Shown here: piece after piece, positions 1 to 9,840 of the stretch | Numbering within the stretch: the stretch's first letter is position 1 | How the letters are laid out: each line of letters opens with the position of its first letter | Source of the DNA: Poa pratensis | Lineage: Eukaryota > Streptophyta > Magnoliopsida > Poales > Poaceae | NCBI GenBank assembly: GCA_947311845.1 | Contig: CAMZMU010000081.1 | Location: 384,320-448,319 of the forward strand | Direction: 5' to 3' | Length of the DNA: 64,000 nucleotides | Made by a program: the position numbers and the translations under genes | The notes under the pieces: generated by a model | The model's database searches: none | Told to the model about the DNA's origin: nothing | The model's input: the letters and a program-made list of their open reading frames with translations, nothing else

Positions 1-301
1 CAGCGCACGGCGTCGGGGTTGTCCATGGACGCGGTCCATGGCAGAGAGCATGTCGTCTTGGCAGAAAAAGCCACCGTCCATCCAGGACGGTGGGCTGGCG
101 CTGCAGAGTCTGATAGCGTGCCCCACGGTGACGTCGCGCTTGGAGCGTAGCGGCGGCCGGCCGCTTTATCACCAAAACGGCAATCCTTGGAGTCCACTTT
201 GCTTGCCCCAGTTTTGTTGAGTGCTTTATACACGAGAATGGCAACTGCGACGTCGTCGTCATCGCACGCAGCGGGTGCAGAAGCTTGCTTCCACTTGAAG
301 G

Positions 302-536
302 AACCCCGCGAGGGCCTGGACCCTCGCCGAGGTTTGGTAGTACTTGACGCCTCGCGAGGGAGGCCTCGCGACGGTGGCGCGGAGATGCGCCAGGACCTGG
401 TGGTTTTCTGGGCAGGAGAGGCCCTCCTGAGGCGGAACTCCCTCTCGAGGCCCCACTGGGCCGAGTGTCTGGTCCTTAGCAGAGCAGCTCAGCAAGGTGA
501 AGAATCCCTCGCGAGGGAAAAGTCCCTCGCGAGGCT
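302..536. repeat. Cluster of TCGCGAGG palindromes
   Basis: The core CTCGCGAGG or a close variant recurs near 305, 350, 365, 506 and 524. Positions 506-517 form a perfect 12-base palindrome, CCCTCGCGAGGG. The copies are irregularly spaced, so this is a motif cluster rather than a strict tandem repeat. No function is inferred. Confidence 0.5.
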
Positions 537-637
537 CGCCAGGCTGAACGCCTGGTTCTTAGCAGAATTTCCCGCGAAGCGTCGAGGGCTGTGGCAGGCC
601 GGCCCATGGTACCCGGTTTCCACTGGGCCGACAGCAG

Positions 638-851
638 GCCCATGAGTTCAGAGCTCGGATCCTTTGGGTTTTGCGATGCTGCTGGGATGCTCCCGAGGCA
701 CAGGCATCGTGCTCAGCTCTCGAGGAGGGTAAGCACCAAGGTCCTTGGTGAGGTGACGTGCAAGGGAGCATGCCCATGAGTTCAGACCTTGGATCCTTTG
801 GGTTTGGCGATGCTGCTGGGATGCTCCGAGGCACAGGCACCGTGCTCAGCC
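638..851. repeat. Imperfect direct repeat of about 80 bp, offset 134 bp
   Basis: The block starting CATGAGTTCAGA at 641 recurs at 775. Both copies share GGATCCTTTGGGTTT, GATGCTGCTGGGATGCTC and GAGGCACAGGCA with a few substitutions and one indel. The repeat lies in the presumed 3' region of the Tat-type element and is probably an internal duplication of it. Confidence 0.7.
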
Positions 852-1183
852 CCCGCTCATGAGATACGCATGGGGATAAGTATGAGCGTGAATGATAGCA
901 TAAATCAAATGCTTACCGCGGCAATATTACATAATGGCGCTAAGGCCCATAGGTTCATGCTGCGATGAAATTGTTCATTGCATTTGGCGTGGCCAAAATA
1001 AATTCCGCCATGTCTGAGCATGGGGTTCCACACGGTGTGGCTGAGGCTTCTCGCGGCCCGTGGCGACGCGCTGTAGAGAGAGGTCAGATGGTGTAGGCCC
1101 TCGGGGAGGGAAAAGCTTTGTCAAGCTGGGGATGTGATGGCGCATGCTTCTCTCTTGAGACAAAAAATGCCTGTCGCGGCTGA

Positions 1184-2279
1184 TCACGGGTAGAATTTGC
1201 GCAGATGCTCGATGTTCCATGGGTTTTGGACTGGAATGCCGTCTTCCGTCTTGAGCCGTGCTGAGCCGGGCCTGGTGACGTGCACGGCCCTGAAGGGCCC
1301 CTCCCACATGGGCGAGACCTTGTGGAGGCCTTCCCTGGAGAGCATCCTTCTTAGGACGAGGTCGCCTGTCTCGAGGGTGCGCGGGCGTATGTGGCGGCTG
1401 TGGTAGCGGCGGAGGTCTTGCTGGTACCTTGCCGCTCGGAGGGCGGCGTTGCAGCGGAGCCCCTCGAGCAACAGTAGGTCGTTGTTGCGGATGCCATCCT
1501 GATTGGCTTCGTTGAAGGCGAGGACTCGTGGGAACCCGTAATTGATCTCGTTGGGGAGGACCGCTTCAGCTCCGTAGACGAGGGAGAACGGCGTTTCACC
1601 AGTGGGCTTCGTTGCTGTTGTGCGAATGGACCAGAGCACGGATGGGAGCTCATCAATCCAGTTCTTGCCGCTGGCCTTGAGGCGATTGAAGCTTCTTGTC
1701 TTGAGGCCCTTGAGCACTTCAGCGTTTGCTCGCTCGGCTTGCCCGTTGCTTCGTGGGTGAGCCACCGAGGCGTAGCAGATTTGGGTGCCGAGGCTGCCGC
1801 AGTAGGACTTGAAGAGGTCGCTGGTGAATTGTGAGCCGTTGTCGGTGATGATGTGATTTGGTACGACGAAGCGGCAGACCAGGCTCCTGATGAACTTCAC
1901 CGCGGACCTCACCGGGATGGTACGCACTGGTTCAACCTCCGCCCATTTGGTGAACTTGTCGATGGCGATGTAGAGGTAGCGGTAGCCCCGAGCACTCGTG
2001 GGAAAGGTCCCTAGATGTCCAGCCCCAGACCGCGAAGGGCCAGGAAAGCGGGATGGTTTAAAGTCCCTGCGCAGGCTGGTGGATCTGCTTGGCGTGGAAT
2101 TGGCATGCCTCACAGGACTGGACGATGGAGGTGGCGTCCTGAAGCACTGTAGGCCAGTAGAAGCCACTTCTGAAAACCTTCCCTGCGAGGGTGCGCGAGG
2201 ATGAGTGGTGACCACATTCTCCACTGTGTATGTCCCTGATCAGCTGGCAACCTTCTTCTGAGGGGACGCATCGCAACAC
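1184..2279 (-). pseudogene. Gypsy integrase, frameshifted
   Basis: The integrase would splice retrotransposon DNA into the host chromosome. An HHCC zinc-binding part is visible at about 2060-2230 (HSGECGHHSS, then CEACQFHAK). The catalytic core follows, with ITDNGSQFTS near 1835 and the NGQAERAN glutamate near 1740. The C-terminal part ends with HLRKFYP just before the stop at 1184-1186. The zinc-binding part and the core lie in different frames, so at least one indel occurred near 2000-2060. It lies downstream of the RNase H remains of the same element. Not functional as it stands. Confidence 0.85.
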
Positions 2280-2528
2280 GACCCCGTTGGGACGCTTACG
2301 ATACAGATCTCCTTCGTGGAGGTAGTATGACTTGGCCTGCCGAGCGATTCTTCTTCTGCTTTTGCATCTTCTTCAGGGAGGACTCCATCCCGTAGGTACT
2401 TCTTTATCTCGACGATCCAATCTGCCGCTTGGCGCACCAAGGTCAGCAGGAGGCGCTCTCCTGAGGGCAGACCACAGTCTGGTGCCCCAGCTGTTGGCGC
2501 TAGTGGGAGCTCCTCGTCGATGTCCATG

Positions 2529-3400
2529 TCATGCTTCTTTCGGCTCTTTAACCGATGCCCTGCCGAGCCTCTCTTCGAACACGCCTGCTCGCTGGGCTTC
2601 CCTTCTTGATGCTCGCTTCGCGATGTCATCCGCCTCCTGATTCTCTCCTCGTGGGATATGGATGAGTTCCATTCCTCTGAAATGCTTCTCGAGCCTGCGG
2701 ACCTCCTCAAGGTAAGCGACCATGTGGCCGTCTTTAGGCTTGTAGCTCTTGTTGGAGAAGTTGACAAGGAGCTAGGAGTCGCTCTTGATGAGTATGCTCT
2801 TGACGCCGAGAGCGATCGCAGCTCTGAGCCTAGCGAGGAGGCCTTCGTATTCAGCGATGTTGTTGGAGACCTTGTCGCTGTGCGTGAAGCATAGTTGGAC
2901 GGCGTAGAAAAGCTTGTCGCCTATTGGTGAAGTCAGGACCGTGCCAGCCCTGCGTTTTGGCGTGCGAATGCTCCATCGAAGTGCATGGTCCAGTAGTTGG
3001 GCGTTGTCCCTCCTGATGATGTGGCTTCTTCCTCCTGAGGCACTTCCTGGCTTGTGTCCGTCCACTCGGCCGTGAAGTCCGCCAGCGCCTGTCCTTGATG
3101 ACCCTGGTGGTGTCGAATTGTAGCTCGAAGGGTTGCAGCTCGATGCCCCATTCTGCGACGCGATCTGTGGCGTTTGGGTTGCGCAGGACTTGCTCCAGGG
3201 GGTAAGATATGACCACCTTGATGGGGTGGCCCTGGAAGTAGTGGCGTAGCTTCCTGGAGGCGATGAGGAGCGTGAAGAGGAGCTTCTGCTGCATGGTGTA
3301 GCGCTCGCGAGCATCCCGTAGTACTGTGCTGACGAAGTAGACGGGGTGCTCGACAAGCGTTGTCGATGGTATTTCAGCGTTGGGCTCTTCGCAGTGCTCT
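2529..3400 (-). pseudogene. Gypsy RNase H plus archaeal-type RNase H remains
   Basis: The frame at about 3080-3330 shows the end of the RT-linked RNase H and its connection (FTLLIASRKLRHYFQGHP, then VAEWGIELQPFELQF). A second RNase H follows, starting with YWTMHFDGAF near 2990. It continues in other frames as NNIAEYEGLLARLRAA near 2840 and MVAYLEEVRRLEKHFRGM near 2710, ending with ENQEADDIAKRAS. The MHFDG and N-AEYE motifs are typical of the extra archaeal-like RNase H of Tat elements. Several frameshifts separate the pieces, so this is a relic. Confidence 0.8.
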
Positions 3401-3729
3401 TCTGGGGCCTTGTCGAGGTTTTCTTGCGGTGGGTCCTCGGCGAGGACTTCTGTTGGTCGCGCGGGCTCGGCTTGGGGCTCGAGGCCTGAGGAGGCTGCTT
3501 CCTTGTCGGGGGCTCTGGGTTTGGCGAGGCAGTGCCCTTCTTGGCGAGGACCGGCTCTTCCCTTTCTGCCACCAGGACCGCGCATGCCGTCTAAGGAGTG
3601 GCTGCCAAGTACAGCTTCAGGGGCTCGCGAGGTCGTGGGGCAACCATGATTGGGGGCTGGCCAGGTACTTCTTCAGGTCTTCGAATGCCTTGGCTGCTTC
3701 GTGCGTCCACTTGAATGTGCCGGACCTCT

Positions 3730-4589
3730 TCATGATCTTGAAAAATGGCAGCGCCCTCTCACCGAACTTGGAGATGAACCGGCCGAGGCTGGCCATACAC
3801 CGCTAGGCGTTGCATGTCCTTGAGGCGACGAGGTGGCTGCATTTCTTCTATGGCCCTGATCTTGTCGGGATTTGCTTCGATGCCACGGTGAGACACTAGG
3901 AACACGAGGAGTTTGCCTGATGGTACCCCGAAGACGCACTTGGTGGGGTTCAGCTTGATGTTCACCTTGCGCAGGTTGGCAAAGGTCTCCTCGAGGTCCT
4001 TCAGGAGTGTGTGCTATTCGCGGTCTTGACCACGATGTCGTCGACGTAAGCTTCTGCGTTTCTCCCCATCTGAGCCCCAAGGCGGTCCTCATGAGCCTCG
4101 GGAACGTGGCGCCGGCATTCTTCAGGCCAAGGGCATGCAGACGTATCACAACACACCACAAGGGGTGAGAAATGATGTCTTCTCCCCGTCCTCCTGTGCC
4201 ATTTTGATCTGGTGGTAGCCTGAGAAGGCATCCAGAAAATAGAGGAGGTCGCAGCCGGTGGTTGAGTCCACGATCTGGTCTATCCTTGGCAGCGGGTATG
4301 GATCGTTGGGACAGGCCTTGTTGAGGTCGGTGTAGTCGATGCAGAGCCAGCCTCCACCGGTGTGCTTGGGGACGACCACCGTGTTGGAGAGCCAGGTGGG
4401 ATGTGCAACTTCTCGAATTATGCGTGCTTCTTTTAACTTCTCTACTTCCTTGACGATGAACTCTTGCTTCTCTGGCGCTTGGCGCCGCGCCTTCTGCTTC
4501 ACTGGGCGTGCGTTTGGACACACGGCTAAGTGGTGCTCGATCACTTCCCTTGGTACTCTGGACATATCTGACGGTGTCCATGCGAACAT
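3730..4589 (-). pseudogene. Gypsy reverse transcriptase, frameshifted
   Basis: Reverse transcriptase of the degraded Tat element. The upstream part is in one frame from 4589 to about 4146 (WLCIDYTDLNKACPNDPYP, then FLDAFSGYHQIKM). The fingers-palm part LKNAGATF falls in a second frame. The catalytic box YVDDIVVK, near 4030, falls in a third. The thumb (NPTKCVFGVPSGKLL) is at about 3950. The catalytic aspartates are present but the reading frame is broken at least twice, so no enzyme can be made. Upstream is the protease, downstream RNase H. Confidence 0.85.
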
Positions 4590-4628
4590 GTCAGAGTTTG
4601 CCCTGAGGAAGGCGATGAGCGCGCTTTC

Positions 4629-5258
4629 CTATTTGATTGGCAAGCCAGCGCCTATGGTGACGCTAGCCCCCGAGCCGTCGGCGCCCAGCGGCACCTTCTT
4701 CGTGGCTGTCCTTTCCTGAGAGAATAGCTGCTTCTTCTTTGCTGGCCTCGCGAGGGGCTCCTCTGCGTCTTCGTCAGCGGGAAATGCCACTGCAGCGGCC
4801 TTGTAGGCATGCTCGATAGAGCACACGGCGTCCTTGACCTGGCCACGGATGGTGATGGTGCTGCTGCAGCCTGGAAGATTGACGATGTTGTAGGCGTGGT
4901 GAGTGACAGCCATGAACTTCGCGAGGGCGGGGTAGCCGAGGATGGCGTTGTAGGGCAGGCTGATGTGCGCGACGTCGAAGTCGATGAGCTCGGTGCGGTA
5001 GTTTTCCTGTGTTCCGAAGGTGACCGAAAGCCTCACTTGCCCCAGCGGGGTGGTGGTACCTTCTGTCACCCCGAGAAGGGCCTGGTGGGCATCAGCCGCT
5101 CATATGGGACTTGGAGCTTGTCGAAGGTCTCGACGGAGATGACGTTCAGGCCTGCACCCCCATCTATGAGCGTCTTGGTGACAGCAATGTTGTTGATGGT
5201 CGGGGTGCACACCAGAGGAATGGTGCCCACGGTCTTGGTGGACTTCGGTGGTCGCTGG
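4629..5258 (-). pseudogene. Gypsy aspartic protease / gag C-terminus, truncated
   Basis: The minus strand encodes a retroviral-type aspartic protease. LIDGGAGLNVIS at about 5140-5175 holds the active-site aspartate in the D-G-G form usual in Tat elements. The flap and C-terminal part (ITIRGQVKDAVCSIEHAYKA region) follow down to 4629. The frame is open across most of this stretch. The match ends at about 5258, just upstream of VGTIPLVCTPTINN. The gag part and the 5' LTR are missing. Beyond the break the minus strand reads as the last exon of an RPA-like gene. Confidence 0.8.
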
Positions 5259-5850
5259 AGTCGTCCAACACGTCATCACACTGACTATCGATTTCCAGCT
5301 CCTGGAACAACGATTTCTTCGCAGATGAAACAGGGACATCATCGACAGCGCTGCAAATAAGACAAAAAGAAACTGAGTACAACACCTAAAAAGCTCCACA
5401 TGCACACATAATACATATGCTGTGGAAAATCAGCCCATAAAAACGTACCCAGACACTACATTATTGGATCCACAAAGCTTCATGACCACAGACGGTACGG
5501 ACACGTCAAGTGTTTCAGGCGGCGTATGCACAACCACCATCTCAGAAACACGCTGTTTTACAAATAAAACACTGAGATGGTTGAATACAACAAAAGGTAG
5601 TAAGCATATGTAAATAGCAACAAAATGCCAAACTGCGTCGAGGTAAAAACCAAGATATAAACTCACCAAGCAAGCATTCTCAGTGCGTGAAGACGTCTTA
5701 GTCGAAGGTGTAAGTAACACGTCTTCACGTACAGAACTGGATACATCATTGGAAGGACAGCTGGACATAGCCACTGGTAAACCAGGCCAACAACGGATAG
5801 GCACAAGGCCAGGCTGCCGCCTATATTCCTTGACGATTCGATGAACCTGA
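5258..5850 (-). pseudogene. RPA-like gene exons 8b-10: C-terminal part
   Basis: Beyond the insertion, exon 8 continues with HRIVKEYRRQPGLVPIRCW to a GGTGAGT donor at about 5667. Exon 9 (5552-5449), after an ACAG acceptor, reads VSEMVVVHTPPETLDVSV. Exon 10, after TTTGCAG at 5351, reads AVDDVPVSSAKKSLFQELE, typical of the charged tails of RPA-like proteins. Around 5258 the sequence turns into protease-coding DNA of the truncated Tat element, so the original stop codon is not seen. Confidence 0.65.
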
Positions 5851-6364
5851 TGTCGTGGGTTTGTCACGTCAGGTGTCATAGATGACTTCGTAGGTGTGGG
5901 ATTATGCGAGTCAAGCATCTCCGAGCTTGGGATCGCAGGAACAAAGATCAACACAGATTTACCCAGGTTCGGCCCCCTCAATGTGAGGTAAAAGACCTAC
6001 TTCCTGCCTACCCTAGATTGGTATTGATATGATAATCGAGGTGTTACAATGGAGGCGATCCGATCTGGTACTCGCCGTATGAGCTAGGGTTTGGGCTTGA
6101 TAGCTTGACCCGCTCTAAGTCCTGCGAGTCCTCTTTATATACACAGAGGCTCGCTAGGTTACAAAAGGAAACTTCCCCATAAGGAATACATCCACAGAGG
6201 CCTACTCGGAGACTACTTGGTCTTCACGTCCTCCGGGATATGTCTTCTAGATCTTTCCCTTATGGCGGTTCAATATTGGGCTTGCTCCCAAGTGGGCCTT
6301 CGTCCGTGCGAGTAAGTTAAGTCGCACTGGGCCGCGGGTTAATCCAGAAAGTATTCCCCCGACA
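5851..6364 (-). repeat. 3' LTR of the Tat element
   Basis: On the plus strand it runs TGTCGTGGGTTTG to ATTCCCCCGACA. It matches 13461-13975 except for a missing C near 6259 and one T/C difference near 6343. TATATAC near 6137-6143 is an AT-rich box; which strand it would serve is unclear. Confidence 0.95.
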
Positions 6365-6380
6365 TTAGCCCCCAAGCGTG
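6365..6380 (-). other. Polypurine tract of the Tat element
   Basis: Read on the minus strand, GCTTGGGGGCTAA abuts the 3' LTR start TGTCGGGGG. A G-rich tract in this position primes plus-strand DNA synthesis in Gypsy elements. Confidence 0.75.
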
Positions 6381-7020
6381 GCCTGAACTTCATAGTATTT
6401 CTTGATCTTGAATGCTTAGGCCGCGCTTTTCCTTGTTTCGCGACTTATAATTGTGCAAGTTTGGCCTTGACTCGCACCTGGAAGATCATCTGACTTCGTG
6501 AGCTTCTTTGTTAGAGTATCCTGATAGCTTCAGAACTTGATGACGATCTATCTTCAAATTTTTGATGATAATATGATATAGCCCCCAAGGATTGAGAGGA
6601 TGTTATGTGGTAATCATCTCAATTCTTCTCAGAGAACTCTGAAGGTCATCACCTGTAACTTGATATCATGAATAAAACAATTGTTAAGTTACAAGTAATT
6701 GTAATTGGTGTTGCCGTACTATAAGCAGTACATCGACCTCTAGTTAGGCCATCTGAATCCTTAAGTGGGCACTCGCGCGACTCAGTATTTCCTAGGAATA
6801 TGTGTGTTCAGGGTCGAGAGCGGCCATGATAGGCAATCAAGCTCGATTGACGCCACACCCCAGTACTTTGGCCACATAATGCGAGTAGCAATCCAACTTA
6901 AGGTAAATTTGATAATTGCCAATAAATCGGCTGTTTCAGGGTAACAAAGACCCCAAGAAACATAATGATATTGCCATGATAGGCTAAGCTATGATAAGCT
7001 TTGATTATGATGACACATAA
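6381..7020 (-). other. 3' untranslated region of the Tat element, no gene
   Basis: Non-coding sequence between the hairpin array and the polypurine tract. It is AT-rich with stop codons in all frames. I see no conserved protein or antisense ORF here, unlike the Tat fragment at 61.2-63.0 kb. Confidence 0.6.
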
Positions 7021-7236
7021 GGTCGCGCCTAGGTGGCAACCGAGTGTTATACATAGGGTTGGATCGCGCGTAGGTGGCGATCCATGGTGATACATGGGGT
7101 CGGTCGCGCCTAGGTGGCGACCAGAGATGATACAAAGTTTACGGCCGCGCCTAGGTGGCAGCCGGTTTCTGATACAAGGGTCGATCGCGCCTGGGTGGCG
7201 ATCAGATGTTGCATAGGTCGCGCCTAGGTGGCGACC
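7021..7236 (-). repeat. Array of six tandem hairpins, period about 41 bp
   Basis: Six units start at 7021, 7061, 7102, 7142, 7183 and 7216. Each has two complementary arms around a 9-base centre close to GCCTAGGTG. Arms are GGTCGC/GCGACC in units 3 and 6, GGATCGC/GCGATCC in unit 2 and GATCGC/GCGATC in unit 5. Unit 4 has CGGCCGC/GCAGCCG with one mismatch, and unit 1 has one mismatch. Where arms differ between units, both sides usually changed together. The array lies between the integrase stop and the 3' LTR, so it would be in the 3' part of the element's RNA. Confidence 0.85.
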
Positions 7237-7323
7237 AAAGTTGAAGTTCTAGCCCTGAGTGGCTGTGATGATACTCAGCTATAAAGCTGGAAAGGATGAT
7301 GCTTGGCTCTGATTAGCCTTTTC

Positions 7324-9417
7324 TTATGTATAGTACGGTCGCAGGTGTGCGACGTTCCAAGGGCGAGGTGCCTCGAGACGATCCTCGAAATCATGGCGTT
7401 CGCTGCTTTCTTCCCTTACATCCAGCAGGTAGTACGACCCATTGTTTAGCTTCTTGCTGATGATGTAGGGTCCTTCCCATGGAGAGGACAGCTTATGCAT
7501 TCCCTTGTGATCTTGTTTAAGTCGCAGTACTAGGTCGCCTTCTTGAAAGGTGCGGGTTTTGATGCGTCTGGCATGATAGCGTCGCAAGTCTTGTTGATAT
7601 ACTGCTGACCTTGATGCTGCCAAGTCTCTAACCTCTTCTAATGTGTCCACCGAGTCTTGCCGAGCTATCTCATTATCTGTCTCGATGTAAGCCGCAACTC
7701 TTGGTGAATCATGTATGATATCGCTGGGCATGACTGCTTCTGCTCCATAGACCATGAAATATGGTGTAAATCCTGTGGATCTGTTAGGGGTTGTTCTCAA
7801 GCTCCACAGTACTGCTGGCAGTTCTTCCACCCAACATCCTGGAGATGCTTCGACCTTTTCAATAAGGCGCGGCTTAATTCCATGGAGAATTTCCTGGTTA
7901 GCTCGCTCAGCTTGTCCATTGCTCTGCGGGTGTGCTACTGACGTGAGGTCCAATCTTATCCCATTGTCTGCGCAAAATATCTGTGTAGCCCCTTCAGAGG
8001 TGTTGCTCCCATTGTCTGTAATGATACTATGGGGGTAACCGAAGCGGAATATGACCTTCTTCAAGAACTTGACTGCTGTTTCAGCCTCGCAATCTCCCAC
8101 AGGTTCTGCTTCTATCCACTTTGTGAATTTGTCCACCATGACTAAGAGGTGAGTTTTTCCGTTTGAAGACCGTCTGAAAGGCCCTACCATGTCAAAACCC
8201 CATACGGCAAAAGGCCATGTGATGGGTATTGTGCGAAGTGCTTGGGCTGGCATATGATCTTGCCTAGCGTATCTTTGACATCCATCGCACACTCTGACAA
8301 TTTGCTCTGCGTCTGCTAATGCTGTTAACCAGAAGAATCCATGTCGGAACGCCTTTGCCACCAAAGATCTTGACGAAGCATGATGGCCACAATCGCCTGA
8401 ATGAATTTCGTGCAAGATTTTTCGTCCCTCTTCTGGTGAGACACATCTTTGGAATGCTCCTGATACGCTGCGCTTGTATAATTCGTTGTTGATGATTGTA
8501 TAGGCCTTTGATCGTCGTATGATTTTGCGCGCCTCAATTTCATCGTCCGGCAGCACTCCGCGACTTAAATATGCCATGTATGGCTCTGTCCATCCTGGCT
8601 GTTCATGCAGGGCTGCGACTAAAGTTGAATCATCCTCTGGCTCTGCAATGTCAATCTCTGCTGGAGGTTTGACTGATGGATTGTGCAGTTCATCCAGGAA
8701 AACATTGGGTGGGACTGACTGTCTGTTGGATCCAAGCCGAGACAGGGCATCCGCAGCTTCATTTTGTCTCCGATCAATATGTTCAACTTGGTATCCAGTG
8801 AAATGTCCAGCAATTCTGTCCACCTCTCTCCTATATGCAGCCATGTTCGCATCCTTGCTGTCCCACGTTCCGGAGACCTGCTGTGCCACCAAGTCTGAAT
8901 CGCCAAAACAGCGTATGCGACTGATGTTCATCTCCTTTGCTATACGTAGACCATGAAGCAGTGCCTCGTACTCCGCCACGTTATTTGTGCAGTTGAAGTG
9001 TATCTGTAACACATACCGCAGCTTGTCTCCCTTGGGAGATGTCAGAACAACTCCAGCCCCCGAGCCTTGCAACTGTCTTGACCCATCAAAATGCATGGTC
9101 CAGTATTTGGTTTCTGCCATGCTAGGAGCAACTTGGATTTCTGTCCAATCGTTAATAAAATCTGCAAGGGCTTGCGACTTAATTGATGTGCGCGGCTCGT
9201 AACTGATGTGATGTGGTCCCAACTCGATCGCCCACTTAGCGACTCTTCCAGTAGCTTCTCGATTACGAATGATATCTGCCAATGGTGCTGAACTCACCAC
9301 AGTTATTGGATGCTCTTGGAAGTAGTGCTTCAGCTTGCGACTCGCCATGAACACTCCAAACACCAACTTCTGCCACTGTGGGTAACGCTGTTTGGAAGCT
9401 GTGAGGACTTCGCTCAC
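7324..9417 (-). CDS. Tat element pol: RNase H, archaeal-type RNase H, integrase
   Basis: A 697-residue open frame. It starts within the RT-linked RNase H (SKQRYPQWQKLVFGVFMASR) and continues with the connection. An archaeal-type RNase H follows at about residues 105-235 (YWTMHFDGSR, NNVAEYEALLHGLR, DALSRLG). Integrase has an HHCC site at about 340-385 (HSGDCGHH, CDGCQRY). Its catalytic core has FDMVGPF, ITDNGSN and NGQAERANQE. The frame ends with NVAHLRPYYT at 7324. The two RNase H domains place it in the Tat lineage. It is normally the C-terminal part of a single polyprotein; here it is separated from RT by frameshifts at 9410-9840, so it would not be made as an active fusion. Confidence 0.9.
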   Translation of the reverse strand: MSEVLTASKQRYPQWQKLVFGVFMASRKLKHYFQEHPITVVSSAPLADIIRNREATGRVAKWAIELGPHHISYEPRTSIKSQALADFINDWTEIQVAPSMAETKYWTMHFDGSRQLQGSGAGVVLTSPKGDKLRYVLQIHFNCTNNVAEYEALLHGLRIAKEMNISRIRCFGDSDLVAQQVSGTWDSKDANMAAYRREVDRIAGHFTGYQVEHIDRRQNEAADALSRLGSNRQSVPPNVFLDELHNPSVKPPAEIDIAEPEDDSTLVAALHEQPGWTEPYMAYLSRGVLPDDEIEARKIIRRSKAYTIINNELYKRSVSGAFQRCVSPEEGRKILHEIHSGDCGHHASSRSLVAKAFRHGFFWLTALADAEQIVRVCDGCQRYARQDHMPAQALRTIPITWPFAVWGFDMVGPFRRSSNGKTHLLVMVDKFTKWIEAEPVGDCEAETAVKFLKKVIFRFGYPHSIITDNGSNTSEGATQIFCADNGIRLDLTSVAHPQSNGQAERANQEILHGIKPRLIEKVEASPGCWVEELPAVLWSLRTTPNRSTGFTPYFMVYGAEAVMPSDIIHDSPRVAAYIETDNEIARQDSVDTLEEVRDLAASRSAVYQQDLRRYHARRIKTRTFQEGDLVLRLKQDHKGMHKLSSPWEGPYIISKKLNNGSYYLLDVREESSERHDFEDRLEAPRPWNVAHLRPYYT

Positions 9418-9840
9418 GTAGTATACTGGTCTCTGGACAGGGTATTCCTTTCCGTTTCTTGTCTCTCCACAACCATGACAGCACTCACAGCGCGGGAATT
9501 TGCCGCTATGTATAGTAGCATTGGCTCTTTATCTTTTGGAGCCGCCAGAACTGGAGCATTGTCAATTGATGTTTCAAGGCTGTCAGAGCTTCGTCGGCCT
9601 CTGCGTCCCAAACGAAGGTGTCTGATTTTTTCAACAGTCTGTACAAAGGTAGTGCTTTTCTCCCAATCTTGATATAAAGCGACTCAAAGCTGCTACGCAA
9701 CCAGTAAGCCGCTGTACATCTTTTATCTTTTCTGGCTTTTGGAGATCCATCACGGCCTTTATCTTGTCAGGATTGGCCTCAATGCCTCTTTCTGATACTA
9801 TGAATCCCAATAGCTTTCCTGCTGGTACTCCGAAACGCAC
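9414..9840 (-). pseudogene. RT thumb/RNase H segment with several frameshifts
   Basis: The coding match passes through four frames in about 430 bp. NPTKCV ends the RT frame at about 9835, then FGVPAGKLLGFIVSERG follows, then ALPLYRLLKKSDTFVWDAEA, then NAPVLAAPKDKEPMLLYIAA, then the downstream pol frame. Each change is explained by loss of about one base near short runs. The segment covers the RT thumb and the first part of RNase H. These indels contrast with the almost identical LTRs of the same element. Confidence 0.8.

Larger units (their letters stand above)
1..1183. other. Degenerate 3' flank of a Tat-type Gypsy element
   Basis: This stretch lies downstream of the integrase stop codon of the minus-strand element at 1184-5258, so by position it is that element's 3' untranslated region. 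No LTR end (TG...CA next to a polypurine tract) is visible, so the 3' LTR is probably outside the window on the left. Several short open frames exist but none resembles a known protein. The DNA is GC-rich and holds palindromes and one direct repeat listed separately. Confidence 0.45.
1184..5258 (-). mobile_element. Truncated, degraded Tat-lineage Ty3/Gypsy element (pol part)
   Basis: Read on the minus strand, protease, reverse transcriptase, RNase H, a second archaeal-type RNase H and integrase follow in Gypsy order. The extra RNase H marks the Tat lineage of plant Gypsy elements. Every domain is broken by frameshifts. The coding match stops abruptly near 5258, where sequence of an RPA-like gene begins, with no LTR, primer site or gag. 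The element is therefore truncated at its 5' side by deletion or rearrangement. No target duplication can be defined. Confidence 0.85.

Noticed and set aside
7021..7236. Hairpin array as a CRISPR array
   Set aside because: Units are imperfect, spacers are similar to each other, and the context is a plant retrotransposon.
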